Assembly (NCBI GenBank): GCA_013360685.1
Contig: JABWBD010000009.1
Location: forward strand, 1-46,470
Source of the DNA: Pirellulales bacterium
Lineage (GTDB): Bacteria > Planctomycetota > Planctomycetia > Pirellulales > Thermoguttaceae
Length of the DNA: 46,470 nucleotides
Direction: 5' to 3'
The position numbers were made by a program, and so were the translations under genes. Of the stretch, positions 41,450 to 46,470 are shown in pieces (position 1 is the stretch's first letter; each line of letters opens with the position of its first letter). The notes below the pieces were generated by a model. It worked only from the letters and a program-made list of their open reading frames with translations, searched no databases and was not told the DNA's origin.

Positions 41450-43399
41450 CTACGCCGTCGCCGCCGCCTCCAAGTGCTGCGGGGCGTAGGGGACCTCGTA
41501 CATCGGCGGCGGCAGACTCAGGTCTGCGCGCTTGCGGTCGATGTGGTCGATCATCCTCCGCGCCGCGGCCACCGGATCGGGCTCGAACGCCCACGTGGCG
41601 CCGAAGTGTTTTTCGAGGGTCCGGGTCAGGAAGTTGACGACGAACTGGCTTCCTTCGACCGGCAGCGACTGGCCGATCACCACCGAGATGCCGCTGGCGA
41701 CGAAGTACATCCCGATCGTGATCGCTTTCTCGCTCATCCACTCCGGCGCGGCGCCAGCCACCGGCAATTTGTCGAAAGAGTCGCCGATGCCCCCTTCGGC
41801 CACCATCTCCGCGCAGGCGGTGAGAATCCGGCTGTTGTCCACGCAGCTCCCCAGGTGCAAGACCGGCGGGATGCCGACCGCGCGGCAGACCTCCTGCAAG
41901 CCCTTGCCGGCGTAGCGTTCGGCGGCCTCGGGCGTCAGCAGCCCGCCCTTGCCGCAGGCGATTGCACTGCAGCCGGTCTGGACGACCAGGACCTCGTTGC
42001 GGATCAGCTCCTTGACCATCGCCAGATGGCACTCGTCTTGCGGGAACTTGGGATTGTTGCAGCCCACCACGCCGGCCACGCCCCGGATGCGGCCCGCCTG
42101 GATCGCGTCGTTCAGCGGCCGGTAGCTCGGCCGATACCGTCCTCCGAGGATCTCGGAGACCACTTCCTTCGTGAATCCGGCCACCAGCCCCTGTTGGATA
42201 TCGGGGATGTGGACCTTGCCTTGTTCCCGGCGGGTGAAAGCATCGATCGCTTCGCGGACGATCTGCTTGGCCGTCTCCCAGGCGGTTTCTTCGTGGAAGG
42301 GAAGGTGCAGGGTCTCGCGGAAATCGGCTTTCGGGCTGGTGGAGATGACCTTGGTATGAAAGCACCTCTGAAACTCGGTCAGCGCCGGGAAGACACACTG
42401 CACGTCGACGAGCATCACGTCGACCGCCCCGGTCATCAGGGCCAGTTCCTGCTGCAGGAAATTGCCGGCAATCGGCACTCCGTGGCGCATCAGGATCTCG
42501 TTGGCCGTGCAGCAGATCCCCGCGAGGTTGATTCCCTTGGCCCCCTTGGCCCGGGCTTCGGCGAGAAGGGCCGGGTCGCGGGTGGCGGCGACCATGACGT
42601 CGGAAAGGGTCGGCTCGTGGCCGTGGACGAGGATATTCACTTCATCCTTCTTGAGCACGCCGAGATTCACCCGCGCCCGCAAGGGGTGGGGCTGGCCGAA
42701 GAGCACGTCGGACACGTCCGTGCCGATCATCGAGCCGCCCCAGCCGTCGGTCAGCGCCGTGCGCGCGGCGGCCAGGAGCAAGTGCTCGGGATCGCTGTCC
42801 ACTCCCATGGTCGTCGTGTGCAGCCCGGTGACCACCTCGCGGTCGATGCCGCGAGGCACGCCGCCGGACCGGGCCCAGTTCTTCTGTTGGGCCTCGGGCG
42901 CCCGCCGCGTGTTGACCAGTTCGCCGTCTTGCTTGCCGAACTCGTCCAGCAGCAGCTTTCCCAGTTCCTTGGCGATCTCGTTGTCGCTGCGGCCCTCCCG
43001 GCTGATGCCGAATTCATCGGCCAAGGCATGAAGCTTCGCCCGGCCGCGGATCTGGTAGACCGGCGATTTGCCTTCCGCCGCCACGAGCAGTGCGCGAACG
43101 ATTTCTCGTCCATGGTCGGAGTGGGCGGCTGTGCCCGCTGCAATATGCCGCAGCAGGTTTCTCGCAACGATCGTATCGGCCGTCGCCCCGCACACCCCTT
43201 GCTGGGCTCCCCGGCCGTCCTCGGTGACACGGCACGGCCCCATGAAGCAGTGCCGGCAGCAGAGCCCTTCGCGGCCGAAGCGGCACTGGGTCTTCTGGGC
43301 GTCGAGCCTGTCCCAGGCCGTCTGGATCTCCGCCGCGGCAGCCAGGTCCAACATCTCCAACGAGGCCGGATCTACCGACCGTTGCTTCCGCTCTGCCAT
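41450..43399 (-). CDS. cooS: Anaerobic Ni-Fe carbon monoxide dehydrogenase catalytic subunit
   Basis: This 649-residue protein (AcsA/CooS) reduces CO2 to CO for AcsB. The N-terminal CRFGREGLCCRHCFMGPCRV block and the following VCGATADT give all D- and B-cluster cysteines. C-cluster ligands are present in VHGHEP (His), ICCTANE, VDVQCVF, VVGCNNP, QTGCSAIACGKGG and GSCVDNSR. No catalytic residue I checked is missing. AAGGGGA precedes the ATG. It lies 56 bp downstream of cooC and upstream of acsB, as usual for a bifunctional CODH/ACS locus. Reduced ferredoxin is the expected electron donor. Confidence 0.97.
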   Translation of the reverse strand: MAERKQRSVDPASLEMLDLAAAAEIQTAWDRLDAQKTQCRFGREGLCCRHCFMGPCRVTEDGRGAQQGVCGATADTIVARNLLRHIAAGTAAHSDHGREIVRALLVAAEGKSPVYQIRGRAKLHALADEFGISREGRSDNEIAKELGKLLLDEFGKQDGELVNTRRAPEAQQKNWARSGGVPRGIDREVVTGLHTTTMGVDSDPEHLLLAAARTALTDGWGGSMIGTDVSDVLFGQPHPLRARVNLGVLKKDEVNILVHGHEPTLSDVMVAATRDPALLAEARAKGAKGINLAGICCTANEILMRHGVPIAGNFLQQELALMTGAVDVMLVDVQCVFPALTEFQRCFHTKVISTSPKADFRETLHLPFHEETAWETAKQIVREAIDAFTRREQGKVHIPDIQQGLVAGFTKEVVSEILGGRYRPSYRPLNDAIQAGRIRGVAGVVGCNNPKFPQDECHLAMVKELIRNEVLVVQTGCSAIACGKGGLLTPEAAERYAGKGLQEVCRAVGIPPVLHLGSCVDNSRILTACAEMVAEGGIGDSFDKLPVAGAAPEWMSEKAITIGMYFVASGISVVIGQSLPVEGSQFVVNFLTRTLEKHFGATWAFEPDPVAAARRMIDHIDRKRADLSLPPPMYEVPYAPQHLEAAATA

Positions 43400-43455
43400 G
43401 CATGTCCCCTTTCAGGATTGCTTTCCGGGTGGGGCGGAACCGCGCCCGACGCGCC

Positions 43456-44247
43456 CTAGTCCGCCTTTGCCGGAGTTGGTGACCAACGTTGCTCCAATGC
43501 TTCCCCGATCCGATCGATTGCCTCGGCAAAAGGCCCTTGCCCCAGTTCCACGGGAAGGCCTGCCAGGTCCGTGCTGACCAGTTCGGGGCAATAAGGGATC
43601 GAGCCCAGAATCGTGAACCCGTCGAGCGACTCCCGCAGCGCGTCTTCCTGATCGCGGCTGCGAATGCGGTTTGCGACGACAAAAGGCGAAGTGATCCCGA
43701 TGTCCGCTGAGAGCGACTTGACGCGCCTGGCGGTCTGCACGCTCCGCATCCCCGGCTCCACGACCGCGATCATCGCATCGACGCCGCGGGCCGAGGCCCG
43801 CCCCAGGTGCTCCAGGCCCGCTTCCATGTCGAGGATCACGTCGTCCGGCACGCGCAGCAAGAGGTGCTGCAGAAGGGCTTTCAGCACCGCCCCGGCCGGA
43901 CACATGCAGCCTTGGCCGCCGGTCTCCACCGTCCCCAAGACGAACAGCCGCACGCCGCGAGCATCCACGGAGAACCGGTCGGGCAAGTCGTCGACGCGCG
44001 GATTGAGCGTAAACATCAATCCGCCCCCTGTTTCGCCGGCGCCGGTCCGCTCGCGGATGAGTTCCTTCATCTGGACGATAGGCGCGGGAACCCTGTCTTC
44101 GGCAACACCTAGCGCCGCCGCCAGATTGCCATCGGGATCCGCATCGACCGCGATCACGGCGCGGTTCCGCGCGCCCGACCGCCGAGCCAGGGCCGCAGCC
44201 AAAGTCGTCTTGCCAACGCCGCCTTTGCCAACAATGGCGAGCTTCAT
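43456..44247 (-). CDS. cooC: CooC nickel-insertion ATPase (first copy)
   Basis: This 263-residue ATPase has the deviant Walker A GKGGVGKTT near its N-terminus, AVDADPDGN, and the CxC metal site at Cys114 and Cys116 (GQGCMCPAGA). VILDMEAGLEHLGRA follows. CooC dimerises on ATP and helps load nickel into the CooS C-cluster. I prefer the ATG of MKLAIVGKGG, because the P-loop normally starts within ten residues of the N-terminus; an ATG 30 bp upstream is possible. It is the first gene of the Wood-Ljungdahl operon. Confidence 0.93.
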   Translation of the reverse strand: MKLAIVGKGGVGKTTLAAALARRSGARNRAVIAVDADPDGNLAAALGVAEDRVPAPIVQMKELIRERTGAGETGGGLMFTLNPRVDDLPDRFSVDARGVRLFVLGTVETGGQGCMCPAGAVLKALLQHLLLRVPDDVILDMEAGLEHLGRASARGVDAMIAVVEPGMRSVQTARRVKSLSADIGITSPFVVANRIRSRDQEDALRESLDGFTILGSIPYCPELVSTDLAGLPVELGQGPFAEAIDRIGEALEQRWSPTPAKAD

Positions 44248-44411
44248 GGAGTGGTCAAATCGAGCTGGACTCGACATTCATTTCTGCCGGACAACGGTGT
44301 GCCGTGGGAGCGAGCAATCCCGTACGATGGAGCATTACGCGGACCGTTTCGCGGTCGATCGCTGGCATTTGGGAGAGCTTCGAAAACATTGCGCCGCCAA
44401 GTCAGACGTTT

Positions 44412-44440
44412 ACCGTAGTTGCGTTTTCGAGTTTCGTCAA
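44412..44440 (-). promoter_or_regulatory. Candidate promoter of the Wood-Ljungdahl operon
   Basis: On the minus strand TTGACG (44440-44435) is followed after 17 bp by TACGGT (44417-44412). The -35 box matches five of six consensus bases and the -10 box three. The leader to the cooC ATG would be about 160 nt. Confidence 0.35.
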
Positions 44441-44692
44441 GCGTTAGAAATCCAGTAGAGATCATTTCTGCGGAAGTGAAGTATTATTCGCAGCGATCCT
44501 GTCAAAAGCCAGTATCGGCGCAACTTGGAATCCTTCGACACTCCGATGCGTGAGGGCTGCTTTCCCAAGTGGCTGCTTGGCGAATCCGCCAAACGCTCAA
44601 TAGGCCAATCGACGAATCAGGCATCAGGACACGATGTGAAACATCGCAAGGTTTTCTGACACGTCCGACATTCCTTCTAACCGGCGTACGGG

Positions 44693-44698
44693 TATACT
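44693..44698 (+). promoter_or_regulatory. Candidate -10 box of the zinc-ribbon/DUF3786 pair
   Basis: TATACT, preceded by GGG, matches five of six -10 bases and lies 53 bp before the ATG at 44752. No good -35 box is seen at 16-18 bp. Confidence 0.3.
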
Positions 44699-44751
44699 GC
44701 GATGTAACCAATAACCAGGCTCAACGTTCCCGCTGTCCCACGAGATCACCG

Positions 44752-45444
44752 ATGCGCTGCCCCGGTCAGGATTGGAGATACTGGAAGGGCGGGGTCGCTT
44801 TCGAGATACCCTGCCCGCGGTGCAACTCGCCCGTCGAGTTTTTCAAGGATGAGAATACGCAGCGGTGCCGCGCCTGCGGCCATCGTTTTGCCAACCCCAA
44901 GAAATCGCTCGAGTGCGCGCAGTGGTGCGCCTACGCGGAGGAGTGTACCGGAGCGGCCGCGTCGGGACCGGTCGATGCCGAATCCGGGTTCGCCTCCGGA
45001 TTGGTGCTTGCCGTCGAAAAAGCCTTTCCCGAAGACCCGCGGCAGGCCGAGGCCCTGCTTATCTTCCAGCACGCCAAGCAACTGCTCGCGGAGGCCGGCG
45101 CCGATCCGCGCTGCGTCCTTGCGGCCGCGATCTTGCTCCCTTTCGTCCGCAGCGAACCGGAGGCGTGCCTTGCCGGAACGCAGGCCGCCGGCCGGCTGAC
45201 CGAGATCCTTCGCAACACCGGGTTGGAGGAGCACGCCATCCAGCAGGTATGGACCCTGTTGCGGAGTTGGCCGACTCCGGCACGGCTCGACACGGCGGAC
45301 TCCCGGATACTCCGCGACGCGGACCGCCTGGCACGCATGACCTGCGAGACCGGCGCGCAGCGCCAGCGCGCTCTCGGTCCGGCGCAAGCCGGCTGGGAGA
45401 CCGAGACCGCCAGGAACCGGGCCCGCTTGCTCTTTGACCAATGA
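44752..45444 (+). CDS. Zinc-ribbon protein with degenerate HD-like domain
   Basis: This 230-residue protein starts MRCPGQDWRYWKGGVAFEIP. It has zinc-ribbon cysteines at 21/24 and 39/42 and more cysteines at 3, 55, 59 and 65 (CAQWCAYAEEC). The helical C-terminal part (FQHAKQLLAEAGADPRCVLAAAILL) resembles an HD phosphohydrolase core, but the LHD metal motif is replaced by ILLPF, so hydrolase activity is unlikely. I recall similar 'CPGQD..YWKPG' proteins in anaerobes, annotated as phosphohydrolases and often near CODH genes; that is memory, not a search. It is divergent from cooC and upstream of a DUF3786 gene, which suggests a sensing, chaperone or metal-delivery role in the acetyl-CoA pathway. 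Confidence 0.75.
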   Translation: MRCPGQDWRYWKGGVAFEIPCPRCNSPVEFFKDENTQRCRACGHRFANPKKSLECAQWCAYAEECTGAAASGPVDAESGFASGLVLAVEKAFPEDPRQAEALLIFQHAKQLLAEAGADPRCVLAAAILLPFVRSEPEACLAGTQAAGRLTEILRNTGLEEHAIQQVWTLLRSWPTPARLDTADSRILRDADRLARMTCETGAQRQRALGPAQAGWETETARNRARLLFDQ

Positions 45445-45478
45445 TCCCCAACGCCGCCCCGCGTTTTCGTTCGACTCC

Positions 45479-46120
45479 ATGAAATCCACGACCCGCGGAC
45501 AGAACCGGCAGGACATCCCCGGCCCTCAGGACAACTACGCCGAGGCGGTCCGCAGGGCCTTCGCAGACCTCGGCGGCCAATCGGACGAGCAGGTGCGGTG
45601 GTTGGGAGGCGAGCCATGCGCCGGCGGCTGGCGATTGCCCGTCCTCAACGACCCATGGACGGTCGATCCGCCCGCACAACGGATCACGACATCCGGCGGA
45701 CTGCCCGTGGGCCCGGTTTGGAGCGTTCTCTCCCTGCACTACCTCGCCGTCGTCGCCCGCCCCGAACCCCGCGACCCGGAGATCACCTTCGCCGATCTTC
45801 CGTCGGGCCGGACCTATGCCGGCGTCTATCAGGGGCGGGTCGTCCGGCGGCTGTGTGCGAAAGTCGGCCGAAACGCGGACACGCTCGACAAGGCGTGCAA
45901 GAGCCTTGGAGGGCAACCGGCGGCCGGCGGCGATCTGGCCTACGAGTTCCAGGCGTTTCCCAGAGTGTCGCTCCGGCTCCTCTGGCATGCCGCGGACGAC
46001 GAGTTCCCGCCCTCGGCGACGCTGCTGCTGCCCGGCAACATCGCCGAGTTCTTCTGTGTCGAGGACATCGTGGTCCTCTCCGAGGCGCTCGTATCCCGCT
46101 TGGGCGGAGCCGGTTTCTGA
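45479..46120 (+). CDS. DUF3786 protein
   Basis: This 213-residue protein shows the DUF3786 pattern: ITFADLPSGRTYAGVYQGRVVRRLC in the middle, GGQPAAGGDLAYEFQAFPRVSL, then ADDEFPPSATLLLPGNIAEFFCVEDIVVLSEALV at the end. DUF3786 proteins occur in anaerobes, commonly alone or beside corrinoid and CODH/ACS genes, and have no proven function. The ATG at 45479 is 34 bp after the zinc-ribbon gene stop; a TTG at 45434 overlapping that stop is an alternative. Both genes are probably co-transcribed. Confidence 0.82.
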   Translation: MKSTTRGQNRQDIPGPQDNYAEAVRRAFADLGGQSDEQVRWLGGEPCAGGWRLPVLNDPWTVDPPAQRITTSGGLPVGPVWSVLSLHYLAVVARPEPRDPEITFADLPSGRTYAGVYQGRVVRRLCAKVGRNADTLDKACKSLGGQPAAGGDLAYEFQAFPRVSLRLLWHAADDEFPPSATLLLPGNIAEFFCVEDIVVLSEALVSRLGGAGF

Positions 46121-46230
46121 GAGGTTTCGACGGACGGGGCCGGGAGTCTTTCTTCGTGTCGGCCACGAACGGCCGAAAGTCGAGGGTCGAGAGCCAAACC
46201 GTCCGGCTCTCCGCCATCAGCGCAGTAAGA

Positions 46231-46395
46231 GGGGCGTTTACGCCCCTTGTTCCGCCGCAGGCGGTGGAGGCCCGTGCTTCAGCACGGGTTTGCCCGACCA
46301 TCCCCCGCCCATTTTTGTCGCGGTTGCCCCACGGAGCCCGCCGTAAACGGCGGGCCTCCACCGCCTGCGGCGGAAAAACGGCCATGAATGGCCGT
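46231..46395. repeat. Nested palindrome cluster at the right edge
   Basis: The gene-free stretch 46121-46470 holds a 25-bp perfect inverted repeat, 46250-46274 with 46351-46375. Inside or next to it are four short hairpins: GGGGCG/CGCCCC (46231-46246), CCCGTGCT/AGCACGGG (46271-46288), GCCCGCCG/CGGCGGGC (46336-46355) and ACGGCCAT/ATGGCCGT (46378-46395). It could end the DUF3786 transcript, but its size suggests a non-autonomous palindromic element. The remaining bases to the edge show nothing recognisable. Confidence 0.75.
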
Positions 46396-46470
46396 ACCAC
46401 GCAAGCGTAACGGTATGCAAGTTGTGGGTAATGGCAAGGGATTCTCCCCAGGCTACGATGAATATGGCCT

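Larger units (their letters stand above)
44248..44751. other. Divergent promoter region between cooC and the zinc-ribbon gene
   Basis: No gene is seen in this 504-bp gap. It holds the candidate cooC promoter (44412-44440), another perfect TTGACA on the minus strand (44505-44500) without a clear -10 box, and a TATACT on the plus strand for the divergent gene. No obvious operator palindrome was found. Confidence 0.5.

Overview
This 46.5 kb window is GC-rich bacterial DNA, most likely from an anaerobic member of the Planctomycetota. The phylum call is an inference from several traits: a secreted leucine-rich-repeat protein built of 24-residue units, Tat-exported TIM-barrel proteins, a sulfatase-superfamily enzyme, small planctomycete-like hypothetical proteins, and a GyrA quinolone-pocket sequence that I recall from planctomycetes. 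No rRNA, tRNA, CRISPR array, transposase or phage gene was seen. Most genes lie on the minus strand.

Region 1 (1-13685, minus) is a biosynthetic cluster read from right to left. It encodes a fatty-acyl-AMP ligase fused to an acyl carrier protein, a one-module fully reducing polyketide synthase (KS-AT-DH-ER-KR-ACP-TE), an isopropylmalate/homocitrate-synthase-like enzyme, an asparagine-synthetase-like amide synthetase whose catalytic Cys2 is Ser, and the start of a GH3-type acyl-amido synthetase that runs off the left edge. Four of the five genes are packed tightly. I infer that a fatty acid is activated, extended by C2 units, released or modified, and amidated. The product is unknown to me.

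Region 2 (14311-28825) is mixed. A minus-strand operon holds lysA, a 2[4Fe-4S] ferredoxin, a DUF971 protein and a uroporphyrinogen-decarboxylase/MtaA-type methyltransferase. Two plus-strand genes follow (a PGPGW membrane protein and the LRR protein). Next come minus-strand genes for a tiny Cys-rich protein, a sulfatase-fold enzyme with Thr in place of the formylglycine Cys, a polysaccharide-deacetylase-like protein, a Tat-exported protein, a class IV aminotransferase, an SDR oxidoreductase, a Tat-exported sugar-isomerase-like protein, a 60-residue hypothetical protein and gyrA.

Region 3 (29299-44247, minus) is a contiguous ten-gene Wood-Ljungdahl (reductive acetyl-CoA) locus. In transcription order it is cooC, cooS/acsA, acsB, acsC, acsV (corrinoid activator), a second cooC-like gene, acsD, acsE, a metF-metV fusion and fhs. 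Every metal ligand I checked in the CO dehydrogenase and acetyl-CoA synthase is present, so the carbonyl branch and most of the methyl branch look functional. Formate dehydrogenase, FolD/FchA, hydrogenase and Rnf genes are not in the window. Divergently from cooC lie a zinc-ribbon/degenerate-HD protein and a DUF3786 protein, a pair of unknown function that probably serves the same pathway.

Several intergenic gaps carry low-complexity snap-back repeats, each with its own short unit. Two larger palindrome clusters lie upstream of gyrA and at the right edge.
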